Below are positions 31,792 to 39,884 of a stretch of 64,000 nt of DNA, piece by piece. Position 1 is the stretch's first letter, and every line of letters begins with the position of its first letter. Origin of the DNA: CAZEDM01 sp964511075 (lineage in GTDB: Bacteria; Zixibacteria; MSB-5A5; RBG-16-43-9); NCBI GenBank assembly GCA_964511075.1, contig CAZEDM010000005.1, positions 1 to 64,000 on the forward strand, read 5' to 3'. The notes beneath the pieces were generated by a model that did no database searches, was not told the origin of the DNA, and worked only from the letters and a program-made list of their open reading frames with translations. The position numbers and the translations under genes are program-made.

Positions 31792-32799
31792 ATGGCAACC
31801 AGAGTTGCTATAAACGGTTTTGGCAGAATCGGCAGGTTGGTCTATCGGGCAGGTTATAAGAATCCCAATTTAGAGTTCGTGGCAACTAACGATATAACCG
31901 ATGCAAAGACCTTGGCTCATCTTTTGAAATATGATTCGGTTCACGGGAAGATGGATGCGGATATAAAAGCTGAAGGGAACATGATTATCGTGGATGACAA
32001 AGCTCTCGAGGTTTATGCGGAGAAAGAGCCCTCCAATCTTCCCTGGGGCAAATCAGGTGTGAACATAGTGGTGGAGTCAACTGGGAAGTTCAGGGATGGA
32101 GAGTCCGCCATGAAGCATATTCAGGCTGGCGCCAAAAAGGTTTTGATCTCAGCACCCGCCAAGAAATCTGATGTCCCGGTTCAGACTATCGTCTTCGGGG
32201 TGAACGAGGAAAAATTCGATTCCAAAAAATATCAGATCTTCTCCATCGGCTCCTGCACCACCAACTGTCTGGGGCCCATTGCCAAGGTGATAAACGATAA
32301 CTTTGGTATAAGATATGGCTTTATGACCACCATTCACGCTTACACCAATGACCAGAGGATACTGGACACTCCACATAAGGATTTAAGAAGAGCCAGGGCA
32401 GCTGCTATGTCTATGATTCCCACCACCACTGGTGCAGCCAAAGCCATATCTCTGGTCTTGCCTGAGCTGGAGGGGAAACTGGATGGTGTGGCGGTCAGGG
32501 TCCCGGTGTGTGATGCCTCGTTGGTGGACCTGGTCTGCGAGACCGAAAAAGAGGTTTCTGTGGAAAGCGTTAATTCTGTCTTTAAAAAAGCCTGTGAAGG
32601 AAAGATGAAGAAGTTTATCGAATACTGCCAGGACCCGATTGTCTCTGTGGACGTGATCGGGAACCCTCATTCCTCCATCTTCGATGTGGCTTCTACTATG
32701 GTAAAGGGCAAGAATCTGCTGAAGGTCTTTGCCTGGTATGACAACGAGTGGGGATTTTCCCTGAGGATGATAGAGATGCTGGAGTGGATGAGCAAATAG
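31792..32799 (+). CDS. gap: Glyceraldehyde-3-phosphate dehydrogenase
   Basis: The protein catalyses phosphorylating oxidation of glyceraldehyde-3-phosphate with NAD+. The Rossmann start VAINGFGRIGRLVYRAG, the catalytic Cys in SIGSCTTNCLGP, the His in MTTIHAYTNDQ and the C-terminal WYDNEWGFSLRM are all present. At 335 residues it is the standard type. ACAAGGAGGTATAA precedes the ATG. It is followed by pgk and tpiA in glycolytic order. Confidence 0.97.
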   Translation: MATRVAINGFGRIGRLVYRAGYKNPNLEFVATNDITDAKTLAHLLKYDSVHGKMDADIKAEGNMIIVDDKALEVYAEKEPSNLPWGKSGVNIVVESTGKFRDGESAMKHIQAGAKKVLISAPAKKSDVPVQTIVFGVNEEKFDSKKYQIFSIGSCTTNCLGPIAKVINDNFGIRYGFMTTIHAYTNDQRILDTPHKDLRRARAAAMSMIPTTTGAAKAISLVLPELEGKLDGVAVRVPVCDASLVDLVCETEKEVSVESVNSVFKKACEGKMKKFIEYCQDPIVSVDVIGNPHSSIFDVASTMVKGKNLLKVFAWYDNEWGFSLRMIEMLEWMSK

Positions 32800-32856
32800 A
32801 ATAAAGCGCTCAAGAGCTCAAAGGTTCAAGGGGAAAAAGGAAAAGAGGATGAAAAA

Positions 32857-34056
32857 ATGAACAAATTGACCATAGACGACCTAAAGCTGAAGGACAAAAG
32901 GGTTCTGGTGAGGGTGGATTTCAATGTGCCACTGGATGAGAAAAAAGAGGTGGCAGATGATACCCGCATAGTGGAATCACTGCCTACCATAAAGAAGATT
33001 TTGAATGAGGGGGGAAAGGCAATTTTGATGTCCCACTTAGGCAGGCCCAAGGGTAAGGTAAATCCGGATTTAAGCTTAGCTCCAGTGGCCAGGAGGTTAG
33101 AGAAGCTCTTACGCTGGCCAGCAAAATTCGTGAATGACTGCATAGGTGAAAAAGTGGAAAAAGCCGTTTCCGAATTAAAGAATTCAGAATACCTTCTTCT
33201 GGAGAACCTGAGGTTTTATCCTCAAGAGGAAGAGAATGACCCGGAATTCGCTAAAAACCTGGCTAAATTAGGTGAGGTTTATATAAACGATGCCTTCGGG
33301 ACAGCTCACCGCGCCCATGCCTCAACTGAAGGAGTTACAAAGTATTTCAAAGAGTGTGCCGCAGGATACTTAATGCAAAAGGAGTTGAAATATTTAGGCA
33401 TGGCTTTGTCAAATCCCAAAAGGCCCTTTGTGGCAATTCTGGGCGGTGCCAAGATCTCAGGGAAAATAGACGTCATCAAAAACCTTATGGATAAGGTTGA
33501 TACTCTCCTCATAGGTGGGGGGATGGCTTTTACCTTCTATAAAGCCCTGGGCAAAGAGATCGGCTCCTCTCTTCTGGAGGAGGACAAGATAGGGTTGGCC
33601 CAGGAGATTTTGAAGAAGGCAGAGGAAAAAAAGCTTGTTTTTTTGCTTCCCGTAGATTTTATTATCGCACCCGAAGCCAGGGAAGATGTCTCTACCAGGG
33701 TAGTGGATAAAGACAGCATCCCTGAAGGCTGGAAAGGTCTGGATATTGGACCCAAGACGGTTGAGCGTTTCAAAGATAAGCTGAATAATGCCAAAACCGT
33801 CGTGTGGAATGGACCTATGGGAGTCTTCGAGATACCTGAGTTCTCGAAAGGAACCACGGAACTTGCCCGGAGTCTTGCCCAGATAACCGAAAGAGGTGCG
33901 GTAACTATCGTGGGTGGTGGGGATTCTGTGGCAGCTTTGGCTAAGGCAAATTTAGAAAAGAAAATGTCGCATGTCTCAACTGGTGGAGGAGCCTCCCTGG
34001 AATTCTTAGAGGGCAGGACCTTACCGGGGATAGCCGCGTTAACTGATAAAAAATAA
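32857..34056 (+). CDS. pgk: Phosphoglycerate kinase
   Basis: The enzyme transfers the acyl-phosphate of 1,3-bisphosphoglycerate to ADP. It shows KRVLVRVDFNVPLDE, the substrate residues SHLGRPKG, LGGAKISGKIDVI, and the nucleotide-binding NGPMGVFE and GGGDSVAAL near the C-terminus. The 399-residue length is normal. It lies 57 bases after gap in the same operon. Confidence 0.97.
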   Translation: MNKLTIDDLKLKDKRVLVRVDFNVPLDEKKEVADDTRIVESLPTIKKILNEGGKAILMSHLGRPKGKVNPDLSLAPVARRLEKLLRWPAKFVNDCIGEKVEKAVSELKNSEYLLLENLRFYPQEEENDPEFAKNLAKLGEVYINDAFGTAHRAHASTEGVTKYFKECAAGYLMQKELKYLGMALSNPKRPFVAILGGAKISGKIDVIKNLMDKVDTLLIGGGMAFTFYKALGKEIGSSLLEEDKIGLAQEILKKAEEKKLVFLLPVDFIIAPEAREDVSTRVVDKDSIPEGWKGLDIGPKTVERFKDKLNNAKTVVWNGPMGVFEIPEFSKGTTELARSLAQITERGAVTIVGGGDSVAALAKANLEKKMSHVSTGGGASLEFLEGRTLPGIAALTDKK

Positions 34057-34086
34057 GCATATTTTTCTCAAAGGGAAAAACCCAAA

Positions 34087-34896
34087 TTGGATCAGAAAAA
34101 CAATAACCGCAACAATAACCAGCCCATTAATAAGACCCGGCCCCCTCTAATTGCTGGCAACTGGAAGATGAATAAAGATCATAATGAGGCCTACACCTTA
34201 GCCTTGGCTTTAAAGGAAAGATTAGTCGATGTAAACGGTATAAAAGTGGTTCTCTGTCCACCCTTTACCTCGCTGCAGGCGGTATCCTTAGCCCTGCAGG
34301 GGTCCTCCCTGCTTTTAGGGGCTCAGGATGTTCACTGGGAAAGGGAGGGTGCCTTTACCGGAGAGATCTCGCCGCTCATGCTCTTATCCCTGGGCTGTCA
34401 ATATGTTATAATCGGACATTCCGAAAGAAGGCTTCTCTTTCACGAGAATAACAAGATCGTCAATCTGAAACTCAAAATAGCCCTGAAGGAAAATCTCACC
34501 CCTATCCTCTGTGTCGGTGAGACACTGCAGGAAAGGGAAAAGGGGAAGACCGAAGAGGTGGTGGAAGACCAGCTCAAGGGAGCTTTTGCGGAACTCCCCC
34601 CCGAGGAAATAGGGAAGCTGGTATTAGCTTACGAGCCGGTTTGGGCGATAGGCACGGGTAAAACCGCAACTCCCAAGCAAGCCAATGATGTGCACCTTTT
34701 CATCCGTAAAAAGCTTGAGGAGAGATGTGGCCAGAATGCAGTCAAGAACATAACTATGCTTTACGGCGGATCGGTTAAGCCTGAAAATGCCAAAGACTTA
34801 TTAAAGGAAACGGATATCGACGGGGCACTGGTAGGCGGGGCAAGTTTGGATGTAGATTCTTTCGAGAAGATAGTGAGAAGTGGTTTAAATTTGTAG
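34087..34896 (+). CDS. tpiA: Triosephosphate isomerase
   Basis: This TIM barrel interconverts dihydroxyacetone phosphate and glyceraldehyde-3-phosphate. It has substrate Lys in IAGNWKMNK, the electrophile His in IIGHSERR, the catalytic Glu in LAYEPVWAIGTG and the phosphate loop YGGSVKPENA. The TTG at 34087 gives an unusual Asn-rich N-terminal extension of about 18 residues before the family start. No better start codon exists in frame, and the site upstream (AAAGGG) is distant. The C-terminus GLNL is normal. Confidence 0.96.
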   Translation: MDQKNNNRNNNQPINKTRPPLIAGNWKMNKDHNEAYTLALALKERLVDVNGIKVVLCPPFTSLQAVSLALQGSSLLLGAQDVHWEREGAFTGEISPLMLLSLGCQYVIIGHSERRLLFHENNKIVNLKLKIALKENLTPILCVGETLQEREKGKTEEVVEDQLKGAFAELPPEEIGKLVLAYEPVWAIGTGKTATPKQANDVHLFIRKKLEERCGQNAVKNITMLYGGSVKPENAKDLLKETDIDGALVGGASLDVDSFEKIVRSGLNL

Positions 34897-34915
34897 TTTT
34901 TAAAGGAGGAGTGTA

Positions 34916-35323
34916 TTGTACGGACTTTTATTGATCTTGCATGTGCTTATCTGCATAGGGCTAATCATAGTTGTTCTTATGCAGTCAAGCAAAGGAGAGG
35001 GGTTGGCTGGTGCCTTCGGAGGCTCGGGTATCACCGGCGCGGTTTTCGGTGGAAGAGGAGCAGCTACCTTTCTCTCCAAGGCTACGACGGTATTAGCTAT
35101 TGCTTTTTTCTTAAGCTCGATCGGATTATCCTTCATAACCCCAATGGTGGGTTCCCGCAGTGTCGGAGCGGGAAAAAGCGCAGTCACAGAGGAAGCACAG
35201 AAAGAAAAGACCCAGAGCCCCATGCCTGCAACCGGTATTCCAGAAACAACCCCTCAATCTCAATCCCAGGAAGGGAAAAAGATGGAGTTACCTCCTCCGC
35301 CTCCCGAGGGCGAAGGTAAATAG
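34916..35323 (+). CDS. secG: Protein-export membrane subunit SecG
   Basis: SecG is an accessory subunit of the SecYEG translocon. Two membrane helices (LLLILHVLICIGLIIVVLMQ and TTVLAIAFFLSSIGLSFI) flank the conserved cytoplasmic loop QSSKGEGLAGAFGGSG. A Pro/Gln-rich tail of about 55 residues, ending PPPPPEGEGK, is longer than in E. coli. The TTG start at 34916 is supported by AAAGGAGGAGTGTA. The order tpiA-secG-tRNA-Leu is common in bacteria. Confidence 0.95.
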   Translation: MYGLLLILHVLICIGLIIVVLMQSSKGEGLAGAFGGSGITGAVFGGRGAATFLSKATTVLAIAFFLSSIGLSFITPMVGSRSVGAGKSAVTEEAQKEKTQSPMPATGIPETTPQSQSQEGKKMELPPPPPEGEGK

Positions 35324-35360
35324 GCTTCACATATATTAATAAGTATTAAATGGAATTTTT

Positions 35361-35442
35361 GCGGAAGTGGTGGAACTGGCAGACACGCTATCTTGAGGGG
35401 GTAGTGGGGTGACCCGTGGGGGTTCAAGTCCCCCCTTCCGCA
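35361..35442 (+). tRNA. tRNA-Leu (anticodon GAG)
   Basis: Acceptor arms GCGGAAG / CTTCCGC and discriminator A (35442) frame a class II tRNA. The anticodon stem CTATC/GGTAG holds loop TTGAGGG, giving anticodon GAG for CUC/CUU codons. A variable arm, TGGGGTGACCC-like, and the T loop GTTCAAG are present. CCA is not encoded. It follows secG, as in many bacteria. Confidence 0.95.
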
Positions 35443-35460
35443 GTTTTTTTTAATCTGGAG

Positions 35461-35484
35461 TGCATCTAACTGGATGCATTTTTT
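35461..35484 (+). terminator. Terminator after tRNA-Leu
   Basis: TGCATC / GATGCA with loop TAACTG is followed by six T residues. The outer GGAGTGCATC resembles the GGAGTGT repeat family. It probably ends the whole pfk-to-tRNA transcript. Confidence 0.75.
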
Positions 35485-35555
35485 GTTATTCCCATTAAAT
35501 TAAGGTTTTTTGAGTTCTCTTTTCCTGAATGGTGAAATAAAAAGATACTACACCC

Positions 35556-36842
35556 TCATCCTAACCCTTTCCCTGAGAGAGGGGGGATTGTATTTTTATC
35601 CACTCCTTCTGAAGAGATTCTGGCTATGACCTCACTCAAACCCAAGAAGAAGAAGAGAATCATATGATCCTCTGCATCGGTATAATAGCATTGAAATTGC
35701 GAGGCAAAAAGATAGGCAACTACAGATAAGCCCCCCCCCAGGATGAATGCCCTGGCATAACCCTGCTCCTTCTTTTTATACCGGCGTAAAAGATTTCTCA
35801 GCAGGACTACCCAAAAGAAGACAAAAGCCAGGAAACCGATTATCCCGGCATTAACTGCCACGTTCAGAAAATCGTTATGCGCATGTCCGAAGATCTGGGA
35901 AGGGACCCTTAAATATAGCTGGTAAAATTTCGGGAAATTTCCAAACCCTATGCCGAAGATGGGGTAATCCTTGAAAATGTTGAAAGAGGTTGACCAGATA
36001 ACAGATCTTATATCTGCTTTCGCAAAAGAGCCAGCCTTAGCAGCTACCAGAGTACGACCCAAAATCCCTGGGTCTATCAAATAGATCAGAATAAAATAGC
36101 CAGCTACCGCGAGCATCTCTCTTTTCTTATGAGGACTTTTAGAAAGGATGAAATAGATGAAGAAGGCGAAGACCTGGGCAAAAAGGGCGCTTCGGGTATA
36201 GGTAAACAGGTTCCCGGTCACGCACAGAACGGAAACGGTAAAATAAAATATCTTGAAAGGCTTTTTTCTCTCGTTTATTCCCAGGCAGAAACTGATCAGA
36301 CCCACAAGCATAGCATAAAAGGAGTAGGTTAAGGGGAGATCAAAGAAAGCAGTAGAGCGGAACTTACCGGAGGGGAGGACCAGATCCAGGGTCTTAGGTC
36401 TTATGAGATCAATGCCGGTATAATGCTGCCAGATGGCATAAATCGCTACCAGTCCTGAAATCAGGAAGACAAGATTGATTAATTTTCTTATAAAAGCCTC
36501 ATCCCTCAGATTGTTAATCAGAAGAAAGGGGAAGATCAAAAGCCATTCGTCTCCCAAGCTTCTCAGGCTTAATGCCCTGTCCTGGGAAAAGATAACCGAG
36601 AAAAGATAAGCTCCCAAGAAGACTACAACCGGCAGATCGAAAAATGACCTCTCCCAGGCAAGATCTCTTCTCTCTATGATCTTCCAGACCCAGCCCAGAA
36701 GGGCAAGACAAATCCCGGTCTGCGCTCCGGCTATGGAAAAAGGGGAAAAAAATGCAAAGATAATAAGGCCCAGATTGACTAAAGCCTGGGGGAAAAGAGA
36801 TCTCTCTTTTTTTTCTGAAGGCAGATTGAACATAAGTTCCAT
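35556..36842 (-). CDS. O-antigen ligase/polymerase family membrane protein
   Basis: This polytopic membrane protein has about 11 helices and the Wzy_C/WaaL domain. The signature periplasmic loop reads GIGFGNFPKFY then FGHAHNDFLNVAVNAGIIGFLAF, where the His residues are those used for glycan transfer to lipid A or chain growth. The last dozen residues (NTIPPLSGKGLG) are encoded by a dispersed intergenic repeat rather than by family sequence. It lies four bases after the flippase gene, so both belong to a surface-polysaccharide operon. The ligase versus polymerase role cannot be told. Confidence 0.88.
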   Translation of the reverse strand: MELMFNLPSEKKERSLFPQALVNLGLIIFAFFSPFSIAGAQTGICLALLGWVWKIIERRDLAWERSFFDLPVVVFLGAYLFSVIFSQDRALSLRSLGDEWLLIFPFLLINNLRDEAFIRKLINLVFLISGLVAIYAIWQHYTGIDLIRPKTLDLVLPSGKFRSTAFFDLPLTYSFYAMLVGLISFCLGINERKKPFKIFYFTVSVLCVTGNLFTYTRSALFAQVFAFFIYFILSKSPHKKREMLAVAGYFILIYLIDPGILGRTLVAAKAGSFAKADIRSVIWSTSFNIFKDYPIFGIGFGNFPKFYQLYLRVPSQIFGHAHNDFLNVAVNAGIIGFLAFVFFWVVLLRNLLRRYKKKEQGYARAFILGGGLSVVAYLFASQFQCYYTDAEDHMILFFFLGLSEVIARISSEGVDKNTIPPLSGKGLG

Positions 36843-36846
36843 TTAA

Positions 36847-38403
36847 TCAAGAAGAAAATCTTTTTAACACCTCTAAATACTTACCCAACGCCTTATCCAG
36901 ACTCCAGGGCAGTTTTTGAATATACCTTGAAGCTAAATCAAAATCAAGTATTTGCCATCCACGGATAAAAGCAAGTACAAATGGAAAAAGGAAGATTCCT
37001 AACATCAGGCAGATCAGAAGACCATAAATCCCGGGCAAGAATAGGGAGAAAAGATATACAAAAAATCCCATTAAAAACGAGGCTAAGCCGATTTTCAAAA
37101 TGGGGATTAAAGGAAATTTATCCTTCAGGAGGAAAATATAAACATAGATGATTATTCCCAGCCCAAAGAAAGCCTGAGCTGAAAAATTCACCCAGACAGC
37201 TCCCAAGGCCTGATATTTAGGAGTTAAAAAGAAGTTCAGGACCAACTTCATAAAAACAGAAAGGATATAAAACATAAGAACGGTTTTCTGTTTTTCCAGA
37301 GTGTAAAGCAGAGAGGCTGAAGCCTGAGAGATGGAGCCGATTATACCGGCCAGAAGGACAACGGAGAATATTATAGCTGAAGACAGATATTCCGGACCAT
37401 AGATGCAGGTTATGATCCTGGGGGCAAGGACGATCCCACCGGCGCACAGAGGCAAGGATAAAAGAGCCAAATACCTGGTTGAGTTGTAATGAATATTTTT
37501 CAGTCTCTCAACTTTACCTCCTCCGTAAGCCTCCGACATACTGGGCAGAAGAATCCCGGCTAAAGCACCGGGAAGAAGCAAGATCACTTTGCTGGCTAAG
37601 TTGAAACCCAAACTATAGAAAGCTATCTGATCCTCAGTGCTGTAAGCTCCCAGAAACAAAAGCTCAAACCTCTCCCAGAGCAAGGCTTCCAAAAGCAGGA
37701 TGATGAAAATGCTTCTGCTGTAGTCAATGAGTTTGTCTTTTAATTCCCCGGGCAAAACACCTTTTACATAAGGGTATTTTTTAGAATGATAGAAACTAAA
37801 ATATAAGAATGCCCCTAAAAGATTGGAGAGGAAACTGATCCAGAAAAGATATTCCACCTCTCCTGCGAAAATAAGAGCTAAAAGTATCAGAATGAAAGTC
37901 AAGGGGGAGAGGATAAAGGTTAAAAATACGACCAAGTCATATCTCAGAAAGCCCTCAAATGCCGCCATATAGATGGCTAAAAGACCCATGGGTATGATTC
38001 CCAGGGCACCGATTCTAAGATAGGTGCTCAGGTAGGGCTTCTGGAAAAAATTAGCAATGGGAATGGAGAAAAGGAAAAGCAATATGGTTACCCCAACTCC
38101 AGCCCAGAAGACCCATCTGGAGAAGCTTGTCAATATCCTACCAGCGGATACAGGGTCTTTTCTGCCTGAATATTCCGAGATATACCGTGTGGCTGTCTTG
38201 GGCAAGCCCAAATTGACAAAAAATCCGGCCAGGGTTAAAATCCAGAAGGCTAAACTGTATTCCCCCAGTTTTTCAGGCCCCAATAACCTGGCGATGAAGA
38301 CCGAGGTTATAAACCCGAAAAAAAGCCCGGTTCCCCTGAAAAGGAAGTTATAAAGGGCATTTCTGGCTAAGGAAGGAGTGTGGGTCTTATAAGTTTCTGT
38401 CAA
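36847..38403 (-). CDS. Wzx-type oligosaccharide flippase
   Basis: This 518-residue membrane protein of the MOP superfamily has about 14 helices. The N-terminal ARNALYNFLFRGTGLFFGF and FIARLLGPEKLGEYSLAFWI are the typical start of the RfbX/Wzx family, which flips lipid-linked sugar repeat units across the inner membrane. It starts with TTG. The pairing with an O-antigen ligase and gmhA supports a lipopolysaccharide or capsule role. Confidence 0.9.
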   Translation of the reverse strand: MTETYKTHTPSLARNALYNFLFRGTGLFFGFITSVFIARLLGPEKLGEYSLAFWILTLAGFFVNLGLPKTATRYISEYSGRKDPVSAGRILTSFSRWVFWAGVGVTILLFLFSIPIANFFQKPYLSTYLRIGALGIIPMGLLAIYMAAFEGFLRYDLVVFLTFILSPLTFILILLALIFAGEVEYLFWISFLSNLLGAFLYFSFYHSKKYPYVKGVLPGELKDKLIDYSRSIFIILLLEALLWERFELLFLGAYSTEDQIAFYSLGFNLASKVILLLPGALAGILLPSMSEAYGGGKVERLKNIHYNSTRYLALLSLPLCAGGIVLAPRIITCIYGPEYLSSAIIFSVVLLAGIIGSISQASASLLYTLEKQKTVLMFYILSVFMKLVLNFFLTPKYQALGAVWVNFSAQAFFGLGIIIYVYIFLLKDKFPLIPILKIGLASFLMGFFVYLFSLFLPGIYGLLICLMLGIFLFPFVLAFIRGWQILDFDLASRYIQKLPWSLDKALGKYLEVLKRFSS

Positions 38404-38428
38404 CTTCTTTTTATCTTGAGGAAAGGTT

Positions 38429-39019
38429 TTATCTTAAGTTTCTCTCTATCAGGTCACAGATTATATGCCCGATCAGCATATGCATCTCCTGGATCCTCTG
38501 AGTTTCAAAAGAAGGGATGACGATGGAATAATCAGCCAATCTGGACATCTCCCCTCCATTTTTGCCAGAAAGGGCTAAGGTCCTAATCTTCATTTTCTTG
38601 GCGATTTTTATGGCTGAATTCACATTAGGAGACTCGCCTGAGGTGCTCAAAGCTAAAAGACAATCCCCTTTACTGCCCAGAGCTTCTATCTGTCTGGAAA
38701 AGATTTTCTGGAAGCCGAAATCATTAGAGGCTGCCGTTAAGATGGAAGGATTAACTGTCAAGGCGATGGCTGGAAGAGCTTTTCTTTTGGAGGTGGGCTT
38801 CAACCTCACCACCAGTTCCCCGGCGATATGCTGGGCATCCGCCGCAGACCCCCCGTTCCCGCAAAGCAAGACCTTGTTTCCTTTTCTAAGACAATCTGCC
38901 AGAATCTCCGCAAGCTTCAGAATCTTTTCAGAAAACTCTGACTTTACCTTGTGCTTCAAGGCAATGCTTTCCTCAATCTGAGAACGAACAATCAAAAGCT
39001 TTTTTGTGTTTTTAGTCAT
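38429..39019 (-). CDS. gmhA: Phosphoheptose isomerase (SIS domain)
   Basis: The enzyme converts sedoheptulose-7-phosphate to D-glycero-D-manno-heptose-7-phosphate, the first step to lipopolysaccharide core heptose. The SIS core shows VLLCGNGGSAADAQHIAGELV, ALTVNPSILTAASNDFGF, ALSTSGESPNV, and the metal/active residues in QRIQEMHMLIGHIICD. I use the ATG at 39019. An in-frame TTG at 39052 would add 11 residues. It precedes flippase and ligase genes in the same direction. Confidence 0.92.
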   Translation of the reverse strand: MTKNTKKLLIVRSQIEESIALKHKVKSEFSEKILKLAEILADCLRKGNKVLLCGNGGSAADAQHIAGELVVRLKPTSKRKALPAIALTVNPSILTAASNDFGFQKIFSRQIEALGSKGDCLLALSTSGESPNVNSAIKIAKKMKIRTLALSGKNGGEMSRLADYSIVIPSFETQRIQEMHMLIGHIICDLIERNLR

Positions 39020-39082
39020 AGAATTTTTTGTTATATGGGTCTGACTTATCAAATCCCACTTTGGGAACGACAGATCGTGTAA

Positions 39083-39823
39083 CTACATATGAATTGCCTT
39101 TGCGAAATCGTTCAATATTTTTTCGTTCCCTTTTTCCTCTAAGGCGTTTCCTATTACCACAAAACTCGCCCCGGCTTTCACCTTCGACCGGGCTGTTTTC
39201 GGGTCTCTTATCCCGCCTCCGACTATCAAGGGGATTGATATGAATTTCTTTACCTCCTTAATCAAGGATTCGGGCACAGATTTTTCTGCTCCTGAACCTG
39301 CATCCATAAAGACAAATTTCATCCCCAGATATTCTGCGGCTAATGCGTGTGCGCAGGCGATATCCGGCTTATCAGGTGGCAGGGGCAGGGTATCGGACAT
39401 AAACTGCACCGAGGTCATCTTTCCGGATTCGATCAACATATACCCGCTGGGGATCGGCTCTACGCCAAACTCCCTTATGACCGGTGCGGCTTTAACCTGT
39501 TCACCGATTAGCAGATCCGGATTTCTGCCGCTGATCAGGGATAAGAACAAAACCGCATCTGCATATCTGGAAACCTGATTGGCATTTCCGGGAAAGATTA
39601 TCACCGGAAGCCTGATTTTCTCTTTTATCTTTTTTACTGCCTCATCGAAACGGGTAGATAAAAGTAAGCTCGAGCCCACCAGAATCCCATCCGCTCCACC
39701 TTTTTCTGCCCGGCAAGCCAAATCGGCAATCTCTTTGGGGGATAACCTGTCCGGGTCTAACAGGACTAAAAAACCGGCTTTTTTCTCTTTGATAGCTCTT
39801 AATAATTTCTGATAGACTTTCAA
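39083..39823 (-). CDS. Geranylgeranylglyceryl phosphate synthase family (PcrB/GGGPS)
   Basis: This TIM barrel prenylates sn-glycerol-1-phosphate. The start FLVLLDPDRLSPKEI, GADGILVGSSLLL, IIFPGNANQVS, the Tyr/Glu region SGYMLIESG and the phosphate-binding LIVGGGIRDPKTARSKVKAGA follow the group II GGGPS pattern of Bacteroidetes and archaea. The product would be an archaeal-type ether lipid precursor. No glycerol-1-phosphate dehydrogenase is in the window. The TTG start is supported by GAGGGAAAC. It lies between alaS and gmhA. Confidence 0.92.
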   Translation of the reverse strand: MKVYQKLLRAIKEKKAGFLVLLDPDRLSPKEIADLACRAEKGGADGILVGSSLLLSTRFDEAVKKIKEKIRLPVIIFPGNANQVSRYADAVLFLSLISGRNPDLLIGEQVKAAPVIREFGVEPIPSGYMLIESGKMTSVQFMSDTLPLPPDKPDIACAHALAAEYLGMKFVFMDAGSGAEKSVPESLIKEVKKFISIPLIVGGGIRDPKTARSKVKAGASFVVIGNALEEKGNEKILNDFAKAIHM

Positions 39824-39884
39824 GTTTCCCTCAATTTGAAATTGAAGTGTAAAGCTTTACTTAAGACAAACCTGAAGGTTTGCA

